In this document: one piece after another, positions 32,112-44,897 of the stretch
How the letters are laid out: the number at the start of each line of letters is the position of its first letter
How positions within the stretch are numbered: position 1 is the stretch's first letter
Origin: Laburnicola sp. R22_1
Lineage: Eukaryota; Ascomycota; Dothideomycetes; Pleosporales; Didymosphaeriaceae
Direction: 5' to 3'
NCBI GenBank assembly: GCA_014281115.1
Contig: JACONQ010000012.1
Location: 310,001 to 374,000 of the forward strand
DNA length: 64,000 bases
Position numbers and translations under genes: made by a program
The notes under the pieces: generated by a model
Databases searched by the model: none
The model's input: only the letters and a program-made list of their open reading frames with translations
Told to the model about the DNA's origin: nothing

Positions 32112-33086
32112 TGTGAAAAGTGGATAAATAGATAAGAAGGTGATCGAGTTGGTATTGTTAAACTGGTTGATTTATTTTAATAAACTGGCTACCTAGCAAT
32201 CTATATACAAAATAATTTAGACTAACGAACACTTAGTTTTGTATAGTTTAATTATGCCTTTAACTTTTATGCGTGCTAGTGTTTTAAACTAATGTTTGAA
32301 CTAGTGTTTTATATGCAATAGTGTTTTATATGCGAGCTATTGTTTTATATGCAGACTAGTATTTTATATGCAAGCTATTATATGCAAACTAGTGTTTTAT
32401 ATGCAAACTAGTGTTTTATATGCAAACTAGTGTTTTATATGCAAACTAGTGTTTTATATACAAACTAGTGTTTTATATGCAAACTAGTGTTTTATATGCG
32501 AGCTATTGCAAACTTTGTTTTACTATTGCTTAGTTGTGACGTTAACAATAAACGCCTTATTTTAGCATAATTTATTACTCCTTAGTTTATTATACGCTAA
32601 TGTATTTTATATTATAAAACAAGTCTTTTATATGTTATATTTTGTTTTTTAGTAATAAGTAATTTAATACATATAATATTGCCTTGTTTAGTATATTCTT
32701 TTTAGCAATTGCTCAAAATTGTTAAAGCGCTTGATTGCGACAAGTTTGTCAAAAGTTATTGATTTAGAAAAATTAATTACGAGCTTATTTATATTACGAT
32801 AGCGTATTTTATAATATTTATTAGGTTAGTTTTATATTATATTTTGGTTTTAGTTTTAAGTAAATTAATACATATAATATTGGATTTCTTACAATTATCT
32901 TTTAGTAAACTTTTTGTGCGTTACTTAAAGTTGACTTTGGCTTTAATTGCAACTTATTGTCGGAACGACTATTTTAGTTTATTTTTAGGTAGCTTATAGT
33001 TATTTATCTATTTATCTTTTATTATAACAGCGAAATTCTAACATGTTATTTTATTATTTATTTTGCTTACTAATATAGTTTTAACA
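32112..33086 (+). repeat. LTR-like repeat, left member of an inverted pair (975 bp)
   Basis: Starts TGTGAAAAGTGG and ends GTTTTAACA, so it has the TG..CA termini of an LTR, and is followed by CATAC. It is nearly identical to the reverse complement of 43941-44897. The main difference is one 19-bp unit of an internal tandem array (32,270-32,510, unit caaactagtgttttatatg). It is less AT-shifted than its neighbours and has not diverged, so it is young. No PBS or polypurine tract could be pinned down. Confidence 0.75.
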
Positions 33087-33179
33087 CATACGAATAGCTA
33101 ATATAAAGTAAAAATACTAAGAAAATAGGGCGGGTTTTTACCTAGTAGACGCGCTAATACTATAATAATCCTATACTAA

Positions 33180-36100
33180 GATGCAATTTTACATAGAATT
33201 AGACTTTAAATATACACATATACTATATTCTATATATAGAGCTAAAGACACTATATAAAGTATTTTAAATATATTAAATATAGATTATTATATTATATAC
33301 TAGAAGGTAGAAGCTATTCTAGCTAGAAATAAGATCCTAGATAAGCTAATCTAGACAAACTTAGAAAAAGGCAAGACAACTATAATAGCGCGTAGGGTAG
33401 CAAATATATGCCCTAAAATATTTATATTTAAGTAAGTAATAAACTATCTCCTAGAAATTATAAGATAGTAAAACTAAAACTTCTTAACATTAATAAAATA
33501 GATAAAATAATATAATAAAGTAGCAAATAGAAGGAAGTAAGGCTATAATAATAGGCTTCTAGGCAAGTCTATAGTTATACTAAAAGACGCATAATTTGTA
33601 CTACGCAAAGGCGCTAAAGTAGTAGTAGTATATATTAAAATAATAAGACTATATTTAGATTCTATAGTAGCGCAAACCTTTAAAATAAGTAGGCGTAAGA
33701 CTATAAAAAATATAGCAACTATAGGCTTAGTAATAAATAACTCTATAACTGCGTCTACTATATTTCTATTCTATACTGTATTATATAAGACAAGTTAATA
33801 CATTAAAAAGCTAATAATAGGCAACTATAGATAACTTTAGTTAAGAATATAATATAACTAGACTACTATAGGCTAGTGTAAGAATATATTAGCTCTGCGA
33901 GTAGGCAAGTACTAGTAGTTAGCAGAATCTATAATATATATATTATTAAGTTATATATATTATACCTACTAGTAAATCCTTATAAAGAATAGGTAAAAAT
34001 TGTTTTACTAATAAGTATATAGAATAAGTAGCTCGCTATAAATATAATAAATAGCTAGATAGAGAGTAAAGCTAGTGTTAATATATAAATATAGCTAAGA
34101 CGCACCTTAACTAGATAGACTAGTAAGGTAATAAATAATTACCTTTAATATAATAGTATAATAAGCTAAGCTATCCTTAAAATAAATGCGCTAGCTAACG
34201 TAGAAAGACATTCTATAATACTAGTTAATAGCTAGATAGTAATATTAACCTATTTTTAGCTAGTATAGGGGTAGCGCACGCTTATAATACCTATAACTAA
34301 GAGTATTAAATACCTAATACTACACTATTCTAGGTGCACTCTTATTAAAACTATAATTATCCTTATAAAGAGTGCTATTAGAATATATAGTGCGTATAGA
34401 CTAATAGTGCACTACTATCTATAATATATTACCTACACTACTATAGAGCCTAAGAAATAGATAGGTAAGTCGTATATTATCTAATATTGTAAGTAAGAAG
34501 AAATAGTATAAAACTATAAGTATATTAATATAGCTAAGTAAATTTACTATAAGTTGCTAATATTATTACTATATAGGTAGTTAGCGCGCGCGTCTATTAA
34601 ATATTAATACTAGTTGCCTAGGCCTAGTAGTAAGTAAAGGTAATTAGAGTCTTTTGCAAGTCGTAAAGAACTAGATTTATATAGTAGAACTAGCTTATAA
34701 TGGGGTATAGATTGCTTAATACTTACAACTATATAGCTTTAATATATACTAGCACCTAAAGACACTTAGAAAGAAGAGGAAGATAGTGTCTATAGTATAA
34801 CAATCTTAATAATGTAGTATAGGTAAATAAGAAAATATACTAGTAACTTTCTAGTTATATTAGAAACTATTATATAAAAACTATATTACTATAAAATCTA
34901 TAAGTAATTGTCTACACAAAGCTTAGGCGCTACCTAATCTTCTAACAGATTTACTTACTACTAGTCTAAGCTTACTAAAAAGTAAGTCTAGTCTAATAAT
35001 ATTAATATTATTAATAATATTAGCTATAAAATACCTTAGTAAAGAGTAGTATAAAGGCCTAAACTATTCTTGTAAAAAGAGTCTATTATTATTAAAGCTA
35101 TTTCTATAATAGTAATTATAAAGTTACTAATAAAAGAAAGGCCTATTAAGCTAATAAAGCTAACTCTATATATTAAGAGACATATAAAACTACTATAGCA
35201 CTTAATTACAAACGCCTAGACTTAAGTACACAATATATTAACTATAGAAAAGCAGTAGAATATACTATATACTATTATAAATATAAGCTTAAGAATAGTA
35301 TATATGCTAGACTTATTAATATAAATAGTATAGGCTAACAAAATTGAGGTGTTAAATAAAATTTAGAGCTATTACTTATAGTATATAATAGCCACTTAAG
35401 AAATAGTACAAAACTATTACTAGCTATTTACTCCTATACTAGATATTTATCCTAAAGTTTTAAGAGTACTAGAGAGGTTTAGCTTTCTCTTATTATATAT
35501 AGTTAATATATATTACGCCTAACATACTTATTATATACTTTTATAGTATACTAATACTAGATTAGATAGAAAAGGGCAGGTTTTATAGCAATCTATTTAT
35601 TAGTCTAGTAACTAGGTGTCTGTTTAGTATAAATATTAGCTTTACTCCTATTACAAAGGCACCTAACTTAGAATAGTACTTTTAAACCCTAATAGAGAGT
35701 ATAGTAGTATACTTTAAATTACTACTATATACTACGCTAAAGAAGTAGAAAGGGGATTTAAAATTAACTTAACACATCTTAGCAAATAAAATTAAGAGTA
35801 AGTAGCTTTACTTTTAAACTATATAACTTACTAATATTATAAGCCTTATATAATACTATAAAGAGGCTATAGAAGAGGATAAGTGCGTTAAAATAGATAC
35901 TTACTGAGACATTTATATAAGGCTATATTATAAGATAAGTTTGCTAGATTATAATATTACTACAATTACTAAACAATAGTAACTATAACAACCTATTTAA
36001 TAGTTACGCCCTTATATTACTAGAAGAGTTAATAAAGCTAGGACTAGAGAGTAGTAAAGAGGCTACGCATATTAAATCTAACTAGTAGAATAATATAGTA

Positions 36101-36780
36101 AGTTTACTATAAGTAACAATAAATAAGTGGTTAATAAGCATAGCTAGTGTTAGATAAGGGTAATATTAAATCTAACTGATAGGATAATATAGTAAGTTTA
36201 CTATAAGTAATAGTAAATAGGCGGTTAATAAGTATAGCTAGTATTAGATAAGGGTAGTATATAAGAGAATATTCTATTTAATATAAGTGCAGACATATGC
36301 GGTGCTAAAGGACTAATAATACTTAAACTTAAAAAAGAAATTTATATTAATAACTATATATATACTAATAGTAGGTAAGGATATAAAATAGTACGTATAA
36401 GATAGAGTTATAGGTATTTTCTAATATTATATAAAACCTATTTAACCTTAGAATTTTCCTTAACACTAGTAATAATAATAAGGAGTTTATATAAAGATAT
36501 AAAGAGAGAGCTAGTCTACTAGAGATATTTAGAAATAAGACTCTTAGTATAATATAGTATATAGAGAAGAAGCTTAAGATAGGTCTAATACTATATATAG
36601 CCTACTATAGCCCTAGAGAATACGTTATTACTAATAATAAGTCTTTTAATAGTATAGTTGCCTAGGCATAAGGTATAAAGAACCTAAGCCTAAAGATAGC
36701 ACTAGAGAGTATGTAGTTCTAGAAGCTATAGTAACGCACTATATTTATAATTATCTAAGTAGCCTTTAAAGTAAACACTA
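33180..36780 (+). other. Long degenerate coding-like stretch, family not recognised
   Basis: Several plus-strand frames give long runs interrupted almost only by TAG/TAA that could have been CAG/CAA/TGG. Examples are the area encoding KGAKVVVVYIKIIRLYLDS near 33.6 kb and ILYIAYYSPREYVITNN near 36.6 kb. This suggests one or more RIP-degraded transposon ORFs, but I could not assign them to a family. Confidence 0.35.
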
Positions 36781-37739
36781 ACTATAGTATAGTATAGTTA
36801 AGTAATATATCTAATATTCTATATATATAATATTTGTATACGTAACCCGCTTAGTATAAATTAGACCTATCCTTACTACTACTACTAAGGGCAGTATACG
36901 TGTTAACCCTACTAACAAGTATATATAGATAAAAACTACAAAGGCTAGTATACTTATTAATTCTACTACTACTTATAATACTATAATAGCTAGTATATTA
37001 ATTAATTTTACTACTACTTATATATAAACAATCAGAAAACTTTTATAGTAAATTATAATACACTATATAGAAGCAACTTATTATAAAATATACACACTTA
37101 TAAACTCTATAATTAACACTAACTATATAAATATAGAAGTATATAAATTAGATAGTTAGCGTATATAGCGCGCTCTAGCTATAAATAGTATAGAAGTAAG
37201 TATAGTTCTACCTAGCGCTACAATATAAAAGCGTGTTATAGTAACTTATTATACACTTAATACTAATTATACATAATTATATATAAAGTTACGCAAGTGT
37301 ACGTAAAAAAATAGGTATTACTAGGGCGCTTAGGGCGTATTTAGCGCGTAAGCATATATAGGTGTGCATAGAGCTGCACAGGTATCCTAGGTGCGCATGC
37401 TTACCAAAAAAATTTCCTAATATAGTAGATTATCTATTGTCTAGTAACGCAGCAAAAGGTTAAAAGGTAGAGTTAATTATCTAGTAAGGTAGTAGGTAGA
37501 TAAGTAAGTTAGGGTGTTATTATTGTAAGTTGTTATCTTAAAAACTAGGGAGAGAAATATTAACAAAACTTTAACGTGCTCTAGGTCTTAGGGCTTAGCG
37601 CGCATATAACGTAATATAATATTATATAATATTATGTGGGCGCTAGTAACGCAATAAAAAAACGTAGTAATTAAACATAGTGGGCCTACTTAAAAACTAA
37701 ATAAGTGGAGGCAATTTATAACTCTTACCTAGAAGGGAG

Positions 37740-37873
37740 TTATAATAATAAAATATATATAAAATAATAATAATTTTGTTATTAACTTTCTATATAGTAG
37801 TATTAGTAATAGTAGTTAATAAATAGTCTACTATCTAGTATAACTAAGTTATATATTATTTCTTAACTAGTAG
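37740..37873 (-). repeat. Inverted partial copy of the short retroelement-like family
   Basis: Its reverse complement matches 24,106-24,235 (tctactagttaag through aaaattattattatttt). The 3' part of the family is missing, so it is a truncated or interrupted copy without visible target duplication. Confidence 0.6.
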
Positions 37874-38639
37874 ACTATTAGAGAGCTATAGTAAACTGCA
37901 AAGATGAACTGTAAGAGTAGTATAGGCAATAGAACACTTAACTATAGTTTAGTTATTACGCTTATAATCTAGTAGCTATAATATAACTATAGTTTGCTAT
38001 ATATATAGTATATAAAGTCTGCCTCTTATAATATTAATAACGCCTAGTATACTAGATCTTTATGTTTTTATCTATTATATCTAGTAACGTAATAACTATT
38101 TTCTAGCAACTTAATATTATATTTAAGTCTAGTATATATAGTAATATAGCTATTATTAAATTTAGTTAGGGTATAAATAACTAGCTAGGTAAAGTTAAGA
38201 ATAATCTTTAAAGATTTAGTAATTTTATACAACTAGAAGGATTATTAAAAGGACCTTTAAAGCTTATCTTTAAGTATCCTATTAGTAATATCTTTAGGCT
38301 AATTTGCTACGCTTTATACCTCTAGATTCTAGAGTGCAAGATACCTCTTTAGTACCTAAATATTAGTAAAGATATAGCCTTTATAATATAATAATAATAT
38401 AACGTAAAAATTATGCTATAAAGGCTTAAAAATATAACTAAAAATAGAGGTAATAAGGACTATAAGGGCAAGGACTAGAGTAAAGAGAAGAAAGAATTTA
38501 TTATAATATATAAAACGCTAAAGGCGTAGTAGTAGCATAAGAAGCTTATTAAGGCGGTAGCGATGATTTAGGCTACTATTAAGGTAGGGGACCGCAAGTA
38601 ATAAGGGTAAGAGTGAGTAGCAGTAGTAGGAGCACAGGG

Positions 38640-38874
38640 AAGATAGGTGGCGGCGGCAAGGCCCTAGGTGGCAGTATACGGCCTAATCGCTAGTTATAAG
38701 AGGAGATCTACTATAGAAGAGTAATAAGCTAGTTAGATTAGTTGCTATTATTATTGTTATTATTATTATTACAGTAAACAATATCATTAAAGAAATTATT
38801 AATTATATAATACGGTGGTTGGTTAAACAGCCAGCCTAGAATCACGTAACATTACGAATTAACTCTAGGAAGAA
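38640..38874 (+). repeat. Direct repeat A, LTR-like
   Basis: Shares with 39,490-39,762 the order aagatctactatagaagag, an ATT-rich microsatellite, gaaattattaattat and a common end ctaggaagaa. The pair, about 630 bp apart, could be the LTRs of a miniature or internally deleted element. Confidence 0.5.
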
Positions 38875-38959
38875 ATTCTAGAGGTTATATTTAATAATTT
38901 ATTTAGACTATATATAAACTGGATATAATTTTAAATTCTTAAATACTAGGTTATTTTTT

Positions 38960-39200
38960 TATTTGTTTTTATTAGGCTATTCTTACTAAGAAGGATATTA
39001 GTCGACTATAGTAATTGTATAGTATATACGCTTAGTTATTAATTACGTAATATTAGCTTAGTGCACTATATCTATACACATATTAGTAACTACTTTATAC
39101 TTACATACTGTAAGTATATATAATACGTTACTATTAGTAGAACTATTAACTAGCTCTTTATAAGTCTATATAAACTATTACATTACTACATAATATCTAT
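38960..39200 (-). repeat. Inverted partial copy of the duplicated element of 28-29 and 40-41 kb
   Basis: The reverse complement matches the end motif region 41,020-41,215, from the atagtgcactaa area to the gcctaataaaaac end. Confidence 0.6.
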
Positions 39201-39489
39201 ATTAGAATTTCCGTTAAAGTTATTCATTTATATAAAAACCTAGATAGAGATACCGTAACTTTTATAAAAAAACTAAAAAATTTACTATTATATTGCTAGC
39301 AAAGCTAGAGAATAGGCTAAAATATAGTAGTAGGCGCCTATTAAAGAAAAAGAGATTTTTTTATATATTGCTAGAGTGCACGCGCATAGCTATAGTAAAA
39401 AAAGCTTCTAGTAGTAGTTAAGATTATATAGGCGTATAAGAATAATAAGAAGTCAAGATAATAGTAGTACAAATATAAAGAAAATAAGT

Positions 39490-39762
39490 AGTAGTAGTAA
39501 AGTCCTAGGTTGGTAGGATATAACTCGCCAGTTGCAAGAGAAGATCTACTATAGAAGAGAGTTAATAAGCTAGTTAGGTTAGTTACTATTATAATTATAA
39601 TTATTATTATAATTATAATTATTATTATTATTATTATTATTATAATTATTATAATTATTATAGTAAAAATATTATTAAAGAAATTATTAATTATCTAATA
39701 TAGTAGTTAGTTAAATAGCTGGCCTAGAATTACATAACATCACGAATTAACCCTAGGAAGAA
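39490..39762 (+). repeat. Direct repeat B, LTR-like
   Basis: Second member of the pair described at 38,640, with a longer ATT/ATAATT array (about 39,590-39,660). Confidence 0.5.
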
Positions 39763-39921
39763 GTTAATTTATAATATATATTACTCTTTAACTCTAATAA
39801 TTTTATTCTTTTTTAAAGTATTAATAGCGCGCGTTATTAACTTAGTTATGTATAATTAAGGCTTTTTTACTAAAAGCTAGTATATAAACAAAATGTTTTT
39901 TTATAATTATATCTTTTTACA

Positions 39922-40009
39922 CTCTTTGTAATTACTAAGCAGAGGGCTTTGCTTTTTTATTATATTTTTAAGATAAAAGCCTTTATTATTCTACTCTTAG
40001 ATAGTTAAT
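39922..40009 (-). repeat. Dispersed ~95-bp repeat, copy 5 (inverted)
   Basis: Begins near ctttgtaattactaagcaga and ends near cttagatagttaa. Confidence 0.7.
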
Positions 40010-40269
40010 AATAATATATGTATTTTTTTATCTTAAAAAAACTATATTATATTATTCTTTATAAAGTATAACTATAGGAAGAAAATAAGCTAGAAATAGT
40101 AATTTAGATAGCTAATTATAAATTAAAGCTATATAAAAAAAGGCTATTATAGCTAATACTTTTTTATAAATAAAGCTATATCTCGCAACTATACTATAGT
40201 AAAAAGAAAATCTAGCTATAACTTTTGTTCTATGTACTAGCAATGTGCAAAAGGCTTAAATATATGTAA

Positions 40270-40428
40270 TTATAGCTAATATATCTTTAATAGAAATTTT
40301 AACTATGAATATTATATAGTAATGCAATAGTTTATTGTTTGTATCTCTTTATAGATACTAGCAATTACCCTTAGGTTACTCTACGTTGCGTCTCTATACA
40401 CACGCTTCTTTTAAAGGACTTAGTTTAC

Positions 40429-40464
<36 letters not shown>

Positions 40465-41215
40465 ATTATTATTACTAGTATACGTATATAGTATTATAAA
40501 TAGTAAGTAGGTTAAAGTACTAGTGCGTGTATTTCTTATTAATATTCTCTTTAATAGTAGTTAATTATACATAGTAATATATAGCGAGATAGTTATAGTT
40601 ATCCTAAAGGTGCTTCTTTAGTAGACAAAGGTCCTAGAGCTCCGCTATATACGCTGTGTACGCTAGACTATTACTATTATATATAACTACTTATATAGCA
40701 GCTATAGGCTAATTTCCTAGAGCTAAATAATCTAGAGATTTGTCTACACCTAGCGTAGATCTAGTAGGCCTCTTAGGTGCTATATACCTATCTCTTTAAA
40801 TATGCCTTTTAGTGTCTTAATATATTATAGTATTACCGCTTTATTAATACGTATACTTTCTAGCGAGGATTCTATAGGTGTAAAAGTAAGGCGCGTTAAC
40901 TCCTTAAACTTATACAAATTTAATATAGTAGGGATAGTAGAGTAGAGAATATAATAGGAAAGTAGTGTTACTAAAAAGTAGTTAAACCTATAGTGCGGAC
41001 TTATAAGAAGCTATAGTAGTAATAAGTATTACTACCTATAAGCAAGTTAACGCGTTATATATACTTATAGTATATAAGTATAAAGTAGTTACTAATATAT
41101 ACATAGGTATAGTGCACTAAACTAATATTACGTAATTAATAACTAAGCGTATATAATATACAATTACTATGGCTAGCTAACGTCCCTCTTAGTAAGAATA
41201 GCCTAATAAAAACAA
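40270..41215 (+). repeat. Degenerate element, copy B of the duplicated segment
   Basis: Collinear with 27,990-29,030 plus 29,660-29,745. It lacks the two insertions seen in copy A and so provides the empty sites. It carries a TTA microsatellite at 40,430-40,474. Confidence 0.7.
40430..40474. repeat. (TTA)n microsatellite
   Basis: About 13 TTA units with one interruption, at the position homologous to the array at 28,278. Confidence 0.9.
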
Positions 41216-41239
41216 ATAAGAAATACAGCTAATATATAT

Positions 41240-41334
41240 CGCTCTTTTTAATTTCTAAGTAGAATGCTCTACTTTTTTTGTTATATTATTTAAGATCAAA
41301 GCCTTGTTATCCTATCCCTTGGTAGATATATTAG
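41240..41334 (-). repeat. Dispersed ~95-bp repeat, copy 6 (inverted)
   Basis: Begins cgctctttttaatttctaag and ends ttggtagatatatta. Confidence 0.7.
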
Positions 41335-41596
41335 TGCCACATAGCTAATATATAAATAAGCTTTTATCTATTGTAGCTAAGCATAAAAATATTATATAAG
41401 CTCTACGTATATAACTTTAAAGTCTTACTTCTATAATATATCTTTTAAGTAAGCTATAATAGTAATAAGCCTATTAAAAGTATAGAAATAAGGTATAAAA
41501 ACCTATTATAAGCTTATAATAAAGTAGTATTATACTATAAGTACCTAAATAGTATATATATACTAAATAAAAATTTAAGGCTATACTTTATTTATC

Positions 41597-41691
41597 TCTT
41601 TTTAATTACTAAGCAGGGGCTCTACTTTTTGTATTATGTTATTTGTGATGAAAGCCTTTGTCGTTCTACTCCTAGGTAGTTTATTTAACAA
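41597..41691 (-). repeat. Dispersed ~95-bp repeat, copy 7 (inverted)
   Basis: Contains atttgtgatgaaagcctttg and ends cctaggtagtttatttaa. Confidence 0.7.
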
Positions 41692-42002
41692 TACATACTT
41701 TAGTTATTATTATATAAGTATAAATAGTTAGTATAAATAAAAGTATAAGTGCTTTTCTTAACTCTTTTTTAAACTTATTTACTTATAAGCTTAACTTATT
41801 ATTATATAAGCTTTAAGTTTTCCTTACCTTTTTTTTAGCTTTTTCTTTTTATTTTATAAACCTTATTATCTAAAATAGTATATTGCGCTCTTAATCTTTA
41901 GCTTCTTCTATTACTAATAAGTATAGCCTTTTAAAAAATTTCTTAAGCTATTAGTATAAAAGTTACGTAAGCTATAGGTGCTTTTTATTATTATAAATGT
42001 TT

Positions 42003-42180
42003 CGCGGCGATTAATTAGGGAGCTAGGGAACAGAACTATTATATTATTTAGGTACTCTAGAGAGCGTTTTATATATAGGATCCCAGAGTAGAAGAAATAT
42101 TACTTTAGAGCTTATTGCTCTAGAGCTTGTTACTCTAGAGCTTTATAAGCTCTAAGGGCTGTTTATACAACACACCCCCT
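42003..42180 (+). repeat. Dispersed ~145-bp repeat, copy 3
   Basis: Includes extra tandem copies of the 15-bp motif ctctagagcttgtta, which lengthen it compared with copies 1 and 2. Confidence 0.7.
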
Positions 42181-42408
42181 AGATTTTAAAAAAGTCTTTA
42201 AAAAGAGCTACTAAGAGTAGTAAGAAGGCAGAGAGAGAATAAAAGAAATAGAAGAAACTATTCTATAACACTTTATAGAGTATAGGAATAAAGGATAAGT
42301 TGATTATTATATACGTAGCTATAGAAAAAGAGTATAAGGACTATAACTGCAAAGCTTAATCGTGCTAGGGAGGCTAGTTCTAAGCCACATATCTATAGGG
42401 GCAAAAAA

Positions 42409-42590
42409 TTAACTACTGTCGACAATGCTGTTGTGCAGAATATTAATAACAAAATTATTATTATTTTGTGTATATTTTGTTACTACCACTATGTGCTAGG
42501 TACTAGATTATAGTGCCTCCTATTTTACTCCTCTTTATGTATAGTGCGAACTTAACCTTAGTTAGAATCTCCACATAATAAAGATCTTTA
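42409..42590 (+). mobile_element. 5'-truncated copy of the short retroelement-like family (182 bp)
   Basis: Flanked by a perfect 14-bp direct repeat ATAGGGGCAAAAAA at 42395-42408 and 42591-42604. The paralogous sequence at 27,871-27,900 has the unoccupied site with a single such motif. It starts in the middle of the 240-bp copy and ends at the same 3' end. Confidence 0.8.
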
Positions 42591-43796
42591 ATAGGGGCAA
42601 AAAAGAATTAGAAGTAGTAAAGTCTCTATATAATACTTACTATAATTAGCGTACTAGATTACCTACTCTTAAAATATATAGCTATATAGAGTGCTTATAC
42701 TATAATACTTTTAGGGTACTAGACACCTTTTAAACTATCTTTTAAGATTTATTTTTTCTATATTAGCTTAGCTTACAAAGCACTGAACTAATTAATCTAA
42801 AGACGCTTTTTAATTTTTTTTACTTCTTTGCTTATTAGAGGGTTGTAACGCTTCCTTAATAATTATTCCTAAAGCGCATACTATAACTATGCGTAGTTAA
42901 TTAGCTTATATTAGTATACTATACTTAGGTAATAGCGATAGCCCTACTAATTACTTTATTCTATAAATATAGCGTACACATCTAAAGTGCTCTCTATTTA
43001 TATTAGGTATAAGAACTACTATATATATTCTTTAAGAGTTATAGTACTAGCAGCTCTGGGATAAGCTAGAAAATCTAGTTAATAATAAGCTTAATTAGGG
43101 CTATACTTAGTATATAAGCGTAGGAAATCCTTAATTAAGAGCGTGTCTTTAATTTCTAGAAAATTAAGAAGCAGCGTATTAGCGTAAGCGTGCATTTGGT
43201 TAAGTAGCTAAACTTCTAGTAGCTAGCTTAAAAAAGATAATAGGCACTAGGTAACCTTTTAGTAGGTGTTTTAAATCTGCTCCTTCAAAATATTATTACT
43301 TAGGTAGAAGTCCTTTTTTAGCTCTCTAATAAGTATATAGAGTAACTAATTCATTACTTATAGTATTAAAAGCTCTAGTCTTTAAGAATTAATAATCTTA
43401 TATACCTAGTTCTGGGTTATTTAGAGTTTAGTGACGAGCTAGCCGTATATAAACGCCCTAATCTAATAGACGCGTAGTGCCTCTAAATTAGTATTATTAG
43501 TAGGAGCTTTTAGAGCTTTAACTATAGGTTATACTATAGTATCTAGATTAATCTCGATTTATATGCCTTAAGCTTATGCGTAATACTTAAGCTAAGTGTA
43601 CTATAGAGGAAAGGTATTATAATTAAGGAGGTGGACGCTTGTTAAGAGCGCTATTAATAATATAAACTTTATAGTAAAAAGAAAAAAATAGCTCTAAAAG
43701 TATAATAAGGAGTAGAAAATAAACTACTACTATAATTAAGACGCGTGCTTATAGTATATGCAGGACTATACTGCTACTAGACTTATAACTATTATA

Positions 43797-43940
43797 CGGC
43801 GGTTAATTAGGGAGCTAGAGAATAGAACTATTATATTATTTAGGTGCTTTAGAGAGCGTTTTATATATAGGATCCTAGAGTGGAAAAAATATTACTCTAG
43901 AGCTTGTTACTCTAGAGCTTGTTACTCTAGAGCTTGTTAC
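43797..43940 (+). repeat. Dispersed ~145-bp repeat, copy 4, cut by the LTR-like repeat
   Basis: Ends in three tandem ctctagagcttgtta units. The expected continuation (ctataagctctaagggc) is missing because the LTR-like repeat begins at 43941. Confidence 0.7.
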
Positions 43941-44897
43941 TGTTAAAACTATATTAGTAAGCAAAATAAATAATAAAATAACATGTTAGAATTTCGCTGT
44001 TATAATAAAAGATAAATAGATAAATAACTATAAGCTACCTAAAAATAAACTAAAATAGTCGTTCCGACAATAAGTTGCAATTAAAGCCAAAGTCAACTTT
44101 AAGTAACGCACAAAAAGTTTACTAAAAGATAATTGTAAGAAATCCAATATTATATGTATTAATTTACTTAAAACTAAAACCAAAATATAATATAAAACTA
44201 ACCTAATAAATATTATAAAATACGCTATCGTAATATAAATAAGCTCGTAATTAATTTTTCTAAATCAATAACTTTTGACAAACTTGTCGCAATCAAGCGC
44301 TTTAACAATTTTGAGCAATTGCTAAAAAGAATATACTAAACAAGGCAATATTATATGTATTAAATTACTTATTACTAAAAAACAAAATATAACATATAAA
44401 AGACTTGTTTTATAATATAAAATACATTAGCGTATAATAAACTAAGGAGTAATAAATTATGCTAAAATAAGGCGTTTATTGTTAACGTCACAACTAAGCA
44501 ATAGTAAAACAAAGTTTGCAATAGCTCGCATATAAAACACTAGTTTGCATATAAAACACTAGTTTGTATATAAAACACTAGTTTGCATATAAAACACTAG
44601 TTTGCATATAAAACACTAGTTTGCATATAATAGCTTGCATATAAAATACTAGTCTGCATATAAAACAATAGCTCGCATATAAAACACTATTGCATATAAA
44701 ACACTAGTTCAAACATTAGTTTAAAACACTAGCACGCATAAAAGTTAAAGGCATAATTAAACTATACAAAACTAAGTGTTCGTTAGTCTAAATTATTTTG
44801 TATATAGATTGCTAGGTAGCCAGTTTATTAAAAATAAATCAACCAGTTTAACAATACCAACTCGATCACCTTCTTATCTATTTATCCACTTTTCACA
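43941..44897 (-). repeat. LTR-like repeat, right member of the inverted pair (957 bp)
   Basis: Reverse complement of 32112-33086 with one tandem unit fewer. Its own 5' flank, read on the minus strand, is CATAC, the same five bases that follow the 3' end of the left member. The 19-bp array lies at about 44,520-44,735. Confidence 0.75.

Noticed and set aside
32340..32510. CRISPR-like array
   Set aside because: The 19-bp units are contiguous tandem repeats without spacers, in a eukaryotic LTR-like sequence.
32112..44897. A 12.8-kb DNA transposon with ~0.96-kb terminal inverted repeats (Polinton- or Starship-like)
   Set aside because: The outer flanks (agttt and gtatg) show no target duplication, the interior is much older than the repeats and contains other families, and no captain, integrase or polymerase was recognised.
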